A stretch of DNA of 64,000 bases from Virgisporangium ochraceum. GTDB taxonomy: Bacteria > Actinomycetota > Actinomycetes > Mycobacteriales > Micromonosporaceae. The translations under genes and the position numbers were made by a program. This document shows positions 23,863 through 32,663 of the stretch, in pieces; the first letter of the stretch is position 1; each line of letters opens with the position of its first letter. Below the pieces are notes generated by a model. That model searched no databases. It was not told the origin of the DNA and was given only the letters and a program-made list of their open reading frames with translations. Location: contig NZ_BOPH01000038.1 in assembly GCF_016863655.1 (NCBI RefSeq), positions 42,696 to 106,695 on the forward strand, read 5' to 3'.

Positions 23863-25439
23863 AACTCGCCTACTGGGTGCGCGGCGACACGAACGCGTTC
23901 TTCGGCTTCGGTGTCAACGTGCTCGTGAACGTGCTGACGCTGACGAGTCTCTGCCTGTTCGTGGTGCACCTGCCCGAGCGCAGCGTGTTCCAGACGATCC
24001 TGCCGGCGCTGGGCATCGCGCTGGTGTTCGGCAACATCTACTACACGTTCCTCGCGCGGCGGCTCGCCCGGCGGGAGAACAGAACCGATGTGACCGCGCT
24101 GCCGTACGGGCCGAGCGTCCCGCACATGTTCATCGTGATCTTCGTGATCATGCTGCCCATCTACCTGAGGACCCAGGACGCCGTCGCCGCCTGGAAGGCG
24201 GGGCTCGCGTGGGCGTTCATCATCGGCGTCATCGTGCTCATCGGCGCGTTCGTCGGGCCGTACATCCGGAAGTACGCGCCGCGGGCGGCGCTGCTGGGCA
24301 CGCTCGCCGGCATCTCCATCACGTTCATCTCGATGCTTCCGGCCGCCCGCATGTGGACGATGGCGTGGGTCGCGCTGCCGGTGTTCGCCCTGCTGCTGGT
24401 GGGCCTGCTCACCGACGTGAAGCTGCCGGGCAACTTCCCGATCGGGCTCGCGGCACTGCTCGTCGGCACCGCGATCGGCTGGATCGGCGGCGCGATGTCG
24501 GTGCCCGACGTCACGGCCGCGGCGAAGGACATCGCGGTCGCGGTGCCGAATTTCGAGCTCGACCTGCTGTTCTCCGGGCTCCGGGACGTCGCGCCGCTGC
24601 TGGCGACCGCGATCCCGCTCGGCGTCTACAACTTCACCGAGGGCATGACCAACGTGGAGAGCGCCGCGGCGGCCGGTGACAACTACAACCTGCGAAGCGT
24701 GCTGCTGGCCGACGGCGCCGGCGCGGTGATCGGTGCCGCGCTCGGATCCCCGTTCCCGCCGGCGGTCTACGTCGGACACCCGGGCTGGAAGGCGGCCGGC
24801 GGCCGCACCGGCTACTCGATGGCGACCGGCGTCGTGATCGCGCTGCTGTGCTTCCTCGGCATGTTCGGGTTGCTGGGCGCCATCTTCCCGCTGCCGGCGA
24901 TCGTGCCGATCCTGCTCTACATCGGTCTGCTGATCGGTGCCCAGGCGTTCCAGCACACGCCGCGCGCACACGCCGCGGCCGTGGTGGCCGCGTTCATCCC
25001 GAACCTCGCGGCGTGGGGCACCGGGATGATAGACAACGCGCTCGCGGCGGCCGGCAGCTCCGCCGCCAAGGTCGGCAACGCCGCGCTGGAGAACGCCGGT
25101 GTCGTCTACGAAGGGCTGCTGACGCTCGGCCACGGCGCCATCCTCGCCGGCCTGGTGCTGGGCGCCATCGTCGCGTTCATCATCGACAAACGGTTCGTCA
25201 ACGCGGCCATCTTCGCGGCGGTCGGGTCGGCGCTGTCGTTCGTCGGGCTCATCCACGGCGAGAAGGTGCAGTGGAACGCGAACTGGGAGGTCAGCCTCGG
25301 CTACCTGTTCGTGGCCGTGGTGTGCGGGCTGTTCGCGCTGTCGAGGCCGGAACCGCGGGTGCCCGAACCCGGTGAACCGGCGGCGATGGACGGCGCCGAG
25401 GTCGTGCAGGAGGAGGACCCGGTCCACAGTGGACGTTGA
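23859..25439 (+). CDS. NCS2/AzgA-like permease for ureido or purine-type compounds
   Basis: A 526-residue membrane protein with about 12-14 hydrophobic segments. ALPYGPSVPHMF and FTEGMTNVESAAAAGDNYN are family-type elements of nucleobase/azaguanine permeases and related uptake proteins, and the C-terminal 35 residues are polar. Location between the hydrolases and allophanate hydrolase points to uptake of biuret or a cyclic ureide. GGAAGGGG precedes the ATG, which overlaps the stop of the preceding gene; the end overlaps the start of the next gene by 11 nt. Confidence 0.75.
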   Translation: MKLAYWVRGDTNAFFGFGVNVLVNVLTLTSLCLFVVHLPERSVFQTILPALGIALVFGNIYYTFLARRLARRENRTDVTALPYGPSVPHMFIVIFVIMLPIYLRTQDAVAAWKAGLAWAFIIGVIVLIGAFVGPYIRKYAPRAALLGTLAGISITFISMLPAARMWTMAWVALPVFALLLVGLLTDVKLPGNFPIGLAALLVGTAIGWIGGAMSVPDVTAAAKDIAVAVPNFELDLLFSGLRDVAPLLATAIPLGVYNFTEGMTNVESAAAAGDNYNLRSVLLADGAGAVIGAALGSPFPPAVYVGHPGWKAAGGRTGYSMATGVVIALLCFLGMFGLLGAIFPLPAIVPILLYIGLLIGAQAFQHTPRAHAAAVVAAFIPNLAAWGTGMIDNALAAAGSSAAKVGNAALENAGVVYEGLLTLGHGAILAGLVLGAIVAFIIDKRFVNAAIFAAVGSALSFVGLIHGEKVQWNANWEVSLGYLFVAVVCGLFALSRPEPRVPEPGEPAAMDGAEVVQEEDPVHSGR

Positions 25440-25806
25440 CCGTGACGACGTGGTGGCGGAGGTCGCTTCGGCCTTCGCCACCTACGAGAAGGCGCTCGTC
25501 GACGGCGACGTCGACGCGATGACCGAGGCGTTCTGGTCCGACGGGCGGGTGGTGCGGTACGGGCTGGCCGACCGGCAGTACGGCGCCGACGAGCTGCGGT
25601 CCTGGCGCGAGGCCCAGCCGCCCCTCCCGCCCGGCCGGCACCTGACCGACACCCGGATCACCGCGTTCGGCTGCGACGTCGCGGTCGTCACCACGCTGTT
25701 CACGTACCCGGACAGCACGGTCGAGGGGCGCCAGTCGCAGACCTGGGTCCGCGTCGACGGGGCCTGGCGCATCGTGAGCGCACACGTGTCGGGGGTGGGT
25801 GGATGA
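25429..25806 (+). CDS. atzH: AtzH/HpxZ-like DUF3225 protein
   Basis: A 125-residue SnoaL-fold protein: EVASAFATYEKALVDGDVDA, FWSDGRVVRYG, ITAFGCDVAVVTTLF and GRQSQTWVRVDGAWRIVSAH, which are the recurrent segments of the DUF3225 family. AtzH of this family deamidates 1,3-dicarboxyurea to allophanate in cyanuric acid breakdown; HpxZ members sit in oxalurate clusters. Placement directly before atzF favours AtzH. The GTG start lies inside a GTCCACAGTGGAC palindrome and overlaps the permease end; AGGAGGAG is 12-20 nt upstream. Confidence 0.75.
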   Translation: MDVDRDDVVAEVASAFATYEKALVDGDVDAMTEAFWSDGRVVRYGLADRQYGADELRSWREAQPPLPPGRHLTDTRITAFGCDVAVVTTLFTYPDSTVEGRQSQTWVRVDGAWRIVSAHVSGVGG

Positions 25807-27458
25807 CGTTCGCGCGGCTGCGGGCCGCCTACGCGACCGGTGTCACGCCGCGCGAGGTCGTCGAGGCGCTCGACACGTCCGACGACACCGTCTGGACCGC
25901 CCGTGCCGACGCGCTGGCGGCCGCCGACGACCTCCCGCGCCGGTTCCCGGGCGAGAAGCCGCCGCTGTACGGGATCCCGTTCTCCGTCAAGGACAACATC
26001 GACGTCGCCGGGCTGCCGACGACAGCCGCCTGCCCCGACTTCGCCTACACGCCGACGGTGTCGGCCCCGCTCGTCGAGCGCCTCGAGAGCGCCGGCGCGA
26101 TCCTCGTCGGCAAGAACAACCTCGACCAGTTCGCCACCGGGCTCACCGGTGCCCGCTCGCCGTACGGCACGCCGACCAACCCGTTCGACGCCCGCTACAT
26201 CCCCGGCGGCTCCAGTTCCGGCTCCGCGGTCGCGGTCGCCACCGGCGCGGTGCACTTCAGCATCGGCACCGACACCGCCGGCTCGGGCCGCGTGCCGGCC
26301 GCGCTGTGCGGCGTGGTCGGGCTCAAGCCCTCGCGGGGACTGGTGAGCACGCTCGGCGTCGTGCCGGCGTGCCCGTCACTGGACTGCCCGAGCGTGTTCG
26401 CGGCGACGGTCGCCGACGCCACCGCCGTGCTCGACGTGGTCGCCGGTCACGAGAAGGCCGACCCCTGGTCGCGTCACCTCACCCCGCACACGGCCGCGCC
26501 GCGACGGATCGGCGTTCCCCGCGACCTCGACGATCCGGACTTCGCCGCAGCCGTGGCCCGGCTGGAACGCGCCGGGGCGACGCCCGTACCCGTCGACCTG
26601 GCGCCGTTCGTGGCCGCCGGAAGCCTGCTGTACCAGGCGTGGGTGGCCGAACGCTGGACCACCCTCGGCGACTTCGTCACCGCGCACCCGCACAGCGTGC
26701 ACCCGGTGACCCGGGAGGTGCTCACGAAGGCGACCACCTACACGGCCGCCGACGCGTTCGCCGCGATGCACCGCCTCCAGGCGCTGCGCGCCGCGACCGC
26801 ACCGGTGTGGGACACCGTCGACGCGCTGATGGTCCCCACCGTTCCCCGTACCTACACGCTCGACGAGGTGGCGGCCGATCCCATCGGCACCAACGCGCAC
26901 CTCGGCCGGTACACGCAGTTCGCGAACCTGCTCGACCTCGCGGGCATCGCCGTGCCGGCCGGGTTCACGCCGGGCGGCCTGCCGTACGGGGTGCAGTTCC
27001 TCGCACCGGCCGGCCACGACCCGGCCCTCGCCGCGCTCGCCACCGCCTTCGAGGAGCGCGTCGAGGTGCTGCTCGCGGTGGTCGGCGCGCACCGCACCGG
27101 TCAACCGCTGCACCCGGAGCTGGCGGCGTGCGGCGCGGAGCCGGTCGGTCCGATGTGGACGGCCAAGGCCTACCGCCTGTTCGCGTTGCCCGGCGGCCGG
27201 CCCGGGCTGGTGCGCGTCGCCGCGGACGGCGCGGCGGTGGAGGTGGAGCTGCACCGCATCCCGCCGGCCGGGCTCGGCGCGCTGCTGGCCGGGATCCCGG
27301 CGCCGCTGGGGCTCGGCAGCGTCGAGCTGGCCGACGGGCGCACGGTGACCGGCTTCCTCGCCGAGGCCTACGCGGTGGCCGGGGCGCCGGACATCACCGC
27401 GTACGGCAGCTGGCCGGCCTACCTCGGCGCGCAGGTGAACTTCGGCTCGGCGCGGTAG
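25803..27458 (+). CDS. atzF: allophanate hydrolase
   Basis: The 551-residue protein has an amidase-signature domain (about 1-440) with the Ser-cisSer-Lys set in FSVKDNID, GGSSSGSAVA and GTDTAGSGR, and a C-terminal domain (about 445-551) with PMWTAKAYRLFALPG, ELHRIP and DITAYGSWPAYL, the second domain characteristic of AtzF/DUR1-type allophanate hydrolases. It splits allophanate to ammonia and CO2 and completes biuret use. Start overlaps the AtzH stop (ATGA). Its last 40 nt overlap the convergent VanW gene. Confidence 0.9.
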   Translation: MTFARLRAAYATGVTPREVVEALDTSDDTVWTARADALAAADDLPRRFPGEKPPLYGIPFSVKDNIDVAGLPTTAACPDFAYTPTVSAPLVERLESAGAILVGKNNLDQFATGLTGARSPYGTPTNPFDARYIPGGSSSGSAVAVATGAVHFSIGTDTAGSGRVPAALCGVVGLKPSRGLVSTLGVVPACPSLDCPSVFAATVADATAVLDVVAGHEKADPWSRHLTPHTAAPRRIGVPRDLDDPDFAAAVARLERAGATPVPVDLAPFVAAGSLLYQAWVAERWTTLGDFVTAHPHSVHPVTREVLTKATTYTAADAFAAMHRLQALRAATAPVWDTVDALMVPTVPRTYTLDEVAADPIGTNAHLGRYTQFANLLDLAGIAVPAGFTPGGLPYGVQFLAPAGHDPALAALATAFEERVEVLLAVVGAHRTGQPLHPELAACGAEPVGPMWTAKAYRLFALPGGRPGLVRVAADGAAVEVELHRIPPAGLGALLAGIPAPLGLGSVELADGRTVTGFLAEAYAVAGAPDITAYGSWPAYLGAQVNFGSAR

Positions 27459-29170
27459 GTCCAGGCGAACCGCTCCCGCTTGAGCTCGACGCCGTTCTGC
27501 TCGAACACCCGCCACGCCTCCTGCCGGAAGCCGGGGATGCCGTCGGTCGCGTTGCAGTCGGCCTCCGCGAGCGTGATCGCCGGCGGCGAGGTCACGTTCG
27601 TCTTCGGGCCGTAGACCGTCTCGATGTCGAACCGCTTGGTGCCGAACAGGCTCACCGTCAGCGAGGTCTCCGTCCACTGTGTATCGACGAGCACCGCGTG
27701 CGGGGAGTCGTTGCGCCAGGCCATGTCCAGCTCGGGGTAGATGGTCGTCGCCTCGATCACCGCCGGGTAGCGGTCGAAGTGGTACGAGTGCGGCCGGTGC
27801 TCGACGTCGACCATGCCCGCGTAGTAGCCGGCGTTGAACGCGGTGGTGGCGAACTGCGAGATCCCGCCGCCGGGTGCGTTCTTGATCTTCCCGTTCTCGA
27901 TGACGGGCGCCATCAGGTAGCCCTTCGCGAGCGTGCGGTCGCCGGTGAGCTTGTTGAGGCTGAACGTCGCGCCGGCCGGCACCACCGTGCCCCGGGCGAG
28001 GTCGGCCACCAGCTTGATGTTCCGGTTACGGGCCTGCCCCGGCAGCATCTTCGTGGTGAAAGTCGACACCAGTTCGACGATCCCGAGGTCCCGCAACGTC
28101 TGCGCGGTCCGCGCCGCCGGCACCGGCACCGTGCCGGCCGTGATGCGCCGCGGCGCCGGCCGGCCCAGCACGTCGAGGAGCGCCTTCGCCGCCGCGTCGA
28201 AGTCGACGGCGCGTCCCGGTGCGTCGGGCACCGCCACCGGTTGTCCATTGTGGAGCGTGAAGGTGGCGTCGGTCGGCGCGGTCTGCACGGTGGCGAGCAC
28301 CGGGGCCAGCGCCGTGCGCAGCTTCGCCGGGTCGACGCGGGGCACCACCCGGCCGTCGGCGTCGGACTCGATCGTCAGGCTCGCCGCGATCGCCGCGGGT
28401 GTGATCTCGACGTCGCGGCCGTCGACGGTCAGCGTCACCGGATGCGCCACCGCCGGCTCCGCCAGGTCGGTCTTCAGCGTGTCGAGGTCGGCCGCCGTGG
28501 TCACCGGCGTCACGTCGGTGATCGGCAGGTCGATGCGCGCCGTCCGCAGCCAGCCCTCCCGCACCCGCTCGGCCGCCGCGTGGCGGTTCAGGCCGCGTCC
28601 CGCCCGCGGCGCCACGGTGACCGGCGTGAGCGCTGAGCCGGTGGGCCGCTCGCCGGGCGCGGCACCGGGGAACCGGATCGCCGGCCAGACCGGGGCGGTG
28701 CCCTGGGTGCCTACGTGCGGCTGGAGGATCCGGGTCAGCTTCTCCAGATCGAGCGACACCACCGGGTCCACGTCGCGCGAGCCGAACACCGCCGTCCAGG
28801 GCGCGGGTCTGGTGTCGGCGGCCCGTCGGGCACTGGCTCGCGCGTCGAGCGTCAGGCCCGCGTCGGCCGCTGTGAAGGTCACCTCGGAGCCGCCCACGCG
28901 GACCTGGACCGGCGCCGTCACCCGACCGGCGAGCCTGCGCTCCAGGAGGCGGGCCGCCTCCGCGGTGGACCGGCCGCCGACGTCGACGCCGAGCACGTGT
29001 ACGCCGTGCGCGATGTCGCCGGCGTAGGCGATGCCGGTCGGAACCCCCGCGGCGACGACGCCGACGGCGACCGCGAGCGTGACGACCCTGCCGCGGCGCC
29101 ATCGGATCGGACGGGGTCCGGGCGCCGGGTCGTGCGGTGCTGTGGCGATGTGGTCGATCTGCGACACCAT
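27419..29170 (-). CDS. VanW-family cell-wall protein
   Basis: A 583-residue exported protein: positively charged N-terminus, a membrane anchor (VVTLAVAVGVVAAGVP), two PG_binding_4/VanW-associated domains with repeated TFTAADAGLTLDA and TPAAIAASLTIES-type segments, then a VanW domain at about 370-500 containing GATFSLNKLTGDRT, NAPGGGISQFATT and HRPHSYHFDRYP. Role is unknown in the family; cell-wall binding or crosslinking is presumed. ATG 29170 is chosen; in-frame ATGs at 29188 and 29221 are possible. It overlaps the end of atzF by 40 bp in convergent orientation. Confidence 0.8.
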   Translation of the reverse strand: MVSQIDHIATAPHDPAPGPRPIRWRRGRVVTLAVAVGVVAAGVPTGIAYAGDIAHGVHVLGVDVGGRSTAEAARLLERRLAGRVTAPVQVRVGGSEVTFTAADAGLTLDARASARRAADTRPAPWTAVFGSRDVDPVVSLDLEKLTRILQPHVGTQGTAPVWPAIRFPGAAPGERPTGSALTPVTVAPRAGRGLNRHAAAERVREGWLRTARIDLPITDVTPVTTAADLDTLKTDLAEPAVAHPVTLTVDGRDVEITPAAIAASLTIESDADGRVVPRVDPAKLRTALAPVLATVQTAPTDATFTLHNGQPVAVPDAPGRAVDFDAAAKALLDVLGRPAPRRITAGTVPVPAARTAQTLRDLGIVELVSTFTTKMLPGQARNRNIKLVADLARGTVVPAGATFSLNKLTGDRTLAKGYLMAPVIENGKIKNAPGGGISQFATTAFNAGYYAGMVDVEHRPHSYHFDRYPAVIEATTIYPELDMAWRNDSPHAVLVDTQWTETSLTVSLFGTKRFDIETVYGPKTNVTSPPAITLAEADCNATDGIPGFRQEAWRVFEQNGVELKRERFAWTYRAEPKFTCAPR

Positions 29171-29292
29171 TACTCCACGATGCTCCATTCGTCCGCATTT
29201 CGTCCTTGAAACGGTGGTCATCCGATCAGCGGGTTCATGTTCGCTCCGGGCTGGGTATGCGGGCAGTCACCCCTGTTCCTGTGGAGGTTGCC

Positions 29293-30636
29293 GTGGCCGT
29301 GCGGGACGTTCAGGAAACCGAGAACACCGACCTGCGGCGCGTGATCAGCCGCCCGATGCTGACGTTCTTCATCCTCGGCGACATCCTCGGCGCCGGCATC
29401 TACTCGCTCACCGGCGAGGTCGGTGCCGACACGGGAGGCGCCATCTGGGCCGGCTTCCTCGTCGCGTTCGTCCTCGCGTTCCTGACCGCGTTCGCCTACC
29501 TGGAACTGGTCACCAAGTACCCGCAGGCGGCCGGCGCGGCGCTGTACGTCGACCGCGCGTTCGGCCTGCACTTCCTGAGCTTCCTCGTGACGTTCGCGGT
29601 GATGGCCTCCGGCGTCACGTCGGCCTCGTTCGCGGCCAGCCGCGTCGGAGGCCGCTACTTCGAGGGGCTCACCGGCGTCTCCGACCCGCCGATGGCGCTG
29701 ATCGGCGCGATCGCGATCCTCCTCGTCGCGGCCGTCAACCTGTGGGGCGTGGCCGAGTGCGTCCGCGTCAACATCGCGATCACGTGCGTCGAGGTGGCCG
29801 GCCTCCTGTTCGTGATCGGCGTCGGCGCCTGGGTGCTCATGTCCGGCGACGGCAACCCCGGGCAGGCGTTCGAGTTCGCCGGCTCCGGCTTCGGCATGGT
29901 GACCGGTGTGCTGGCCGGCGCCGCGACCGCGTTCTACGCGTTCCTCGGCTTCGAGGACGCCGTGAACATGGCCGAGGAGACCAAGGAGCCGCACAGGACG
30001 TTCCCGCCGGCGCTGGTGACCGGCGTGGTCGGCGCCGTGATCATCTACCTGCTGGTGGCGTTCACCGCCGCGATGACCGTGCCGCTGGACGTGCTGACCG
30101 AGTCGAGCGGGCCGCTGCTGGAGGTCGTGAAGGCCGGCGCGCCGAACCTCGACACCGGTGAGATCTTCTCCGCGGTGTCGATCATCTCCGTCAGCAACAC
30201 GATGCTCATCAACATGCTCATGGCCTCCCGGCTGCTCTACGGCATGTCGAAGCGCGGCGTGCTGCCGGCACCCTTCAGCCGCCTGACGAGGCGCCGGACC
30301 CCGTGGGTGGCGATCGCCGTGACCACCGCGCTGTCCCTGGTGCTGCTGTTCACCGTCGACGACCTGAGCGACCTCTCCGACACGACGGTGCTCCTGCTCG
30401 TCGGCGTGTTCCTGCTGGTGAACGTGGCGGCCCTGGTGCTGCGCCGCGACCGCGTGGAGCACGAGCACTTCCGCGCCCCGGCGGCGGCCCTGGTGGCGGG
30501 CGCCGTGATCTCGTTCGTGTTCCTGCTCCCGATCGGCCGCGAGGCTGGCATCTACCTGCTCGCCCTGTGGCTCCTTCTCGGTGGCGTGGCGCTCTGGCTG
30601 ATCACGAAGGCGCTGGGCTTCAGCCGCCGCACGTGA
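29293..30636 (+). CDS. APC-family amino acid permease
   Basis: A 447-residue carrier with about 12 hydrophobic segments; the first has FILGDILGAGIYSLTGEVG, the glycine-rich APC motif, and a later FYAFLGFEDAVNMAEETKEP is the conserved segment of the amino acid/polyamine superfamily. GGAGG at 29283-29287 places the start at GTG 29293; ATG 29257 is in frame further up. Substrate cannot be read. Divergent from the VanW gene and apparently monocistronic, ending before the long palindrome at 30661. Confidence 0.8.
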   Translation: MAVRDVQETENTDLRRVISRPMLTFFILGDILGAGIYSLTGEVGADTGGAIWAGFLVAFVLAFLTAFAYLELVTKYPQAAGAALYVDRAFGLHFLSFLVTFAVMASGVTSASFAASRVGGRYFEGLTGVSDPPMALIGAIAILLVAAVNLWGVAECVRVNIAITCVEVAGLLFVIGVGAWVLMSGDGNPGQAFEFAGSGFGMVTGVLAGAATAFYAFLGFEDAVNMAEETKEPHRTFPPALVTGVVGAVIIYLLVAFTAAMTVPLDVLTESSGPLLEVVKAGAPNLDTGEIFSAVSIISVSNTMLINMLMASRLLYGMSKRGVLPAPFSRLTRRRTPWVAIAVTTALSLVLLFTVDDLSDLSDTTVLLLVGVFLLVNVAALVLRRDRVEHEHFRAPAAALVAGAVISFVFLLPIGREAGIYLLALWLLLGGVALWLITKALGFSRRT

Positions 30637-30660
30637 GTCGCCGAGCCACTGCCCCGGAGC

Positions 30661-30720
30661 GGTGGGTGGGAGGTTACGAACATCATCAAGCGTCGATGAT
30701 GTTGATAACCTCCCACCCGC
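30661..30720. repeat. 60-bp palindrome family, copy 1 (bidirectional terminator candidate)
   Basis: Arms beginning GGGTGGGAGGTTACGAACAT and its complement, 24 bp each with two mismatches in the right arm, enclose a short loop. It lies between the convergent permease and methyltransferase genes. A second copy with identical arms and a different loop occurs at 57487-57546. No T-run follows, so it is either an actinobacterial type of bidirectional terminator or a small mobile repeat. Confidence 0.75.
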
Positions 30721-30759
30721 TATGGATCATCGGCGCCGCGGCGGGTAGGAGGGTGCGGG

Positions 30760-31431
30760 TCAGCCGGCCGCGTACTGGAACAGGGTCGGCGTCTCGCGGA
30801 TCTCGGCCGCCAGGCCGGCCGCCTCGAACGCTTCCTGTAACTCCTCCCTCGTGCGGCACACCTTCACGATCGTGAACTCGCGGCCGTCGGCCAGGCGGCG
30901 GGTGTGCAGGTCGCCGTCGGTGGAGACCAGGGCCGGCGACGCCTTCGCCGCTTCGCGGCGACTGTCCACATAGAAGACGCGGCCGCCCGGGCGCAGCCAG
31001 CCGGCCACCCTCGAAAGGAAAGCGGCCAGCCGTTCCGCGGGCACGTGGGAGAGCCAGAACCCGAACGCCACCACGTCGAAGCGGTCGTCGGTGGTCCACT
31101 CGAAGAGGTCGGCACGAACGGTGCGGGCGCGGGCGTCGGACGCCGCGGGGTTGCGCGCGAGCATCGCCGGCGACCCGTCGACGAGCGTCAGCGACGCGCA
31201 GCCCGGCAGCAGGCGGCGGCTCCACTGGCCGGTGCCCGGCGCCAGCTCCAGCACGTCGCCGCGGACGTCCATCGCGTCGAGCGCGGCCGTCACCTCGCCG
31301 AGCTCCGCGGCCCAGCGGGCGTTCTCCGACGGGCCGGCGTCGTAGCGGCCACGGCGCAGCCACCAGTCGTCGTACTCGGCGGCGCGCTGCTCGTAGTAGT
31401 CGAGCTGTTCGGCGAGCACCGGATCGGTCAC
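30760..31431 (-). CDS. class I SAM-dependent methyltransferase
   Basis: A 223-residue protein with motif I VLELAPGTGQWSRRL, the acidic motif II TLVDGSP, and FDVVAFGFWLSHVP plus LRPGGRVFYVDS for motifs III-IV; a complete Rossmann methyltransferase. The GTG overlaps the rhodanese stop (GTGA), so it is the third gene of the cysteine dioxygenase operon. A small sulfur compound or thiol acceptor is a guess from this context. Confidence 0.8.
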   Translation of the reverse strand: MTDPVLAEQLDYYEQRAAEYDDWWLRRGRYDAGPSENARWAAELGEVTAALDAMDVRGDVLELAPGTGQWSRRLLPGCASLTLVDGSPAMLARNPAASDARARTVRADLFEWTTDDRFDVVAFGFWLSHVPAERLAAFLSRVAGWLRPGGRVFYVDSRREAAKASPALVSTDGDLHTRRLADGREFTIVKVCRTREELQEAFEAAGLAAEIRETPTLFQYAAG

Positions 31432-31838
31432 GTGACCGACTCTACCGGCAGCCCTTCCGCCTTCCAGGCGTGGAAGCCGCCGGCCAGGTCGGTGGCCCGC
31501 CACAGCCCGAGGTCCTGCAGCGCCGCCGCCGCCAGGGAGGACGTGTACCCCTCGGAGCACACCACGACGACGGGGAGGTCGTACCGGTCGGCGATCGCCA
31601 GCCGCGCGTCGCTGCGCGGGTCGAAGCGCCACTCGAGGTGGTTGCGCTCCACGACCAGCGTGCCGGGAATGCCGCCCTCGGCCTGCCGCTGCCACTGCGG
31701 CCGGATGTCGACGAGCACGCCGCCGTTGCCCTGCAACGCGAACGCGTCACGGGGCGACAGCCGGTGCAGCCGCATCCGGGCCTCCGCGAGGATCTCGCCG
31801 ATGCCGCGCGATCCCGGCGGCGCCACCTGAACGGTCAC
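31428..31838 (-). CDS. rhodanese-like sulfurtransferase
   Basis: A 136-residue single rhodanese domain: DAFALQGNGGVLVDIRPQWQ at the start of the fold, VVVCSEGYTSSLAA with the active-site Cys and ADLAGGFHAWKAEGLP at the end. It would carry persulfide sulfur in the cytoplasm. GTG start overlaps the cysteine dioxygenase stop by 4 nt, so sulfite or persulfide handling after cysteine oxidation is the natural role. Confidence 0.85.
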   Translation of the reverse strand: MTVQVAPPGSRGIGEILAEARMRLHRLSPRDAFALQGNGGVLVDIRPQWQRQAEGGIPGTLVVERNHLEWRFDPRSDARLAIADRYDLPVVVVCSEGYTSSLAAAALQDLGLWRATDLAGGFHAWKAEGLPVESVT

Positions 31839-32281
31839 CAGTCCGCCCCCGCCCGCTCGACGGCCAGCCTCACCAGCGACCCGCCCACCTGTTCGTAGCG
31901 GGTCATCGAGGTGAGCGCCGGTGAGTACACGTGGATGCTGATCGCCGGCTGCATGCCGTCGTTCACCACGCGGTGCACGTGCTGAGAACCGAACCGGCGG
32001 CCGGTGCCGGAGGTCAGCAGCCGCGAGCCGCCGACGGTGTCTTCGCGCAGTTGGCCGGCCACCACGAGGAACGCGCCGGCGGAGCCGCCGTGGTCGTGCC
32101 AGCCGGTCTGCTGGCCGGGAAGCCAGGTGAGCAGCCAGGCCTCGTGGCCGCCGGCGTCGGTGAGCCGGGTGTACCACCGGTCGGCGGTGTCGAAGTGCAG
32201 GGTCGACGGCCAGTGCGCCGGGTCGGCGGCCAGGCGCCGCGCGTGGCTGAGGAGGTCCGTCGAGGTCACGGTCGCGGTCAT
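31835..32281 (-). CDS. cysteine dioxygenase-type cupin
   Basis: A 148-residue cupin with the iron ligands in GWHDHGGSAGAF (two His) and SQHVHRVVN (third His), the three-His type of cysteine dioxygenase. It oxidises cysteine to cysteine sulfinate, or a related thiol such as 3-mercaptopropionate. It heads an operon with rhodanese and methyltransferase, and an actinobacterial cysteine-containing leader peptide ends 59 nt upstream, implying regulation by cysteine supply. Confidence 0.85.
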   Translation of the reverse strand: MTATVTSTDLLSHARRLAADPAHWPSTLHFDTADRWYTRLTDAGGHEAWLLTWLPGQQTGWHDHGGSAGAFLVVAGQLREDTVGGSRLLTSGTGRRFGSQHVHRVVNDGMQPAISIHVYSPALTSMTRYEQVGGSLVRLAVERAGADW

Positions 32282-32323
32282 GTCACTTTCCAGAGCTTGA
32301 GTGGACGGGCGGAAGCACGGTCC

Positions 32324-32361
32324 CCGCTGTTACCGGGCCCTATCGCTGGGCTCGGCAGCGG
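32324..32361 (-). promoter_or_regulatory. possible attenuator stems between leader and cysteine dioxygenase
   Basis: On the minus-strand RNA, CCGCTG (32361-32356) near the end of the leader frame can pair either with CAGCG (32348-32344) or with CAGCGG (32329-32324). The pairings exclude each other, as in translation-coupled attenuators. A short, by-eye observation; no folding energy was computed. Confidence 0.35.
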
Positions 32362-32444
32362 TCGTGGCGACACAGCGCGCTCGCGCACCGGGCCAGGTCG
32401 ACGGCGCGCCGGGCGGTCAGCAGTGCGCTCTGCGGCACCCGCAC
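32340..32444 (-). CDS. actinobacterial sulfur leader peptide
   Basis: A 34-residue peptide from GTG 32444: VRVPQSALLTARRAVDLAR, then CASALCRHDRCRAQR. The LLTARRAVDL-RCASALCR pattern is that of the short putative leader peptides found upstream of sulfur-metabolism genes in Streptomyces and relatives. Cys codons at residues 20, 25 and 30 near the end would make ribosomes stall when cysteinyl-tRNA is scarce. A GTG at 32438 is a possible shorter start. It ends 59 nt before the cysteine dioxygenase gene. Confidence 0.7.
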   Translation of the reverse strand: MRVPQSALLTARRAVDLARCASALCRHDRCRAQR

Positions 32445-32663
32445 GGAATCCACCCGGTCAGTGTTCCCGCGCGTCGCGGCGGCCGACAATCCCCTATCCA
32501 TATTTTGGGACGATCTCACCTGCTCGTAGGGGTCCCGGGTGCGCGGCGGTGGCCGGTGGAACGCGATAAACCTTGTTGTCATTGGCTTTCCGGATCCTCC
32601 ACGAGCGAACGTCGGCTGCGTCACAATGCCTATGAACACGATAGGTTATGAGGGAGGAAAAAC

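Noticed and set aside
30661..30720. terminal repeat of an insertion sequence
   Set aside because: No transposase or second end near either copy; the structure is a single hairpin.
32282..32663. SAM or other riboswitch upstream of cysteine dioxygenase
   Set aside because: No conserved riboswitch core was seen; the leader peptide explains the region better.
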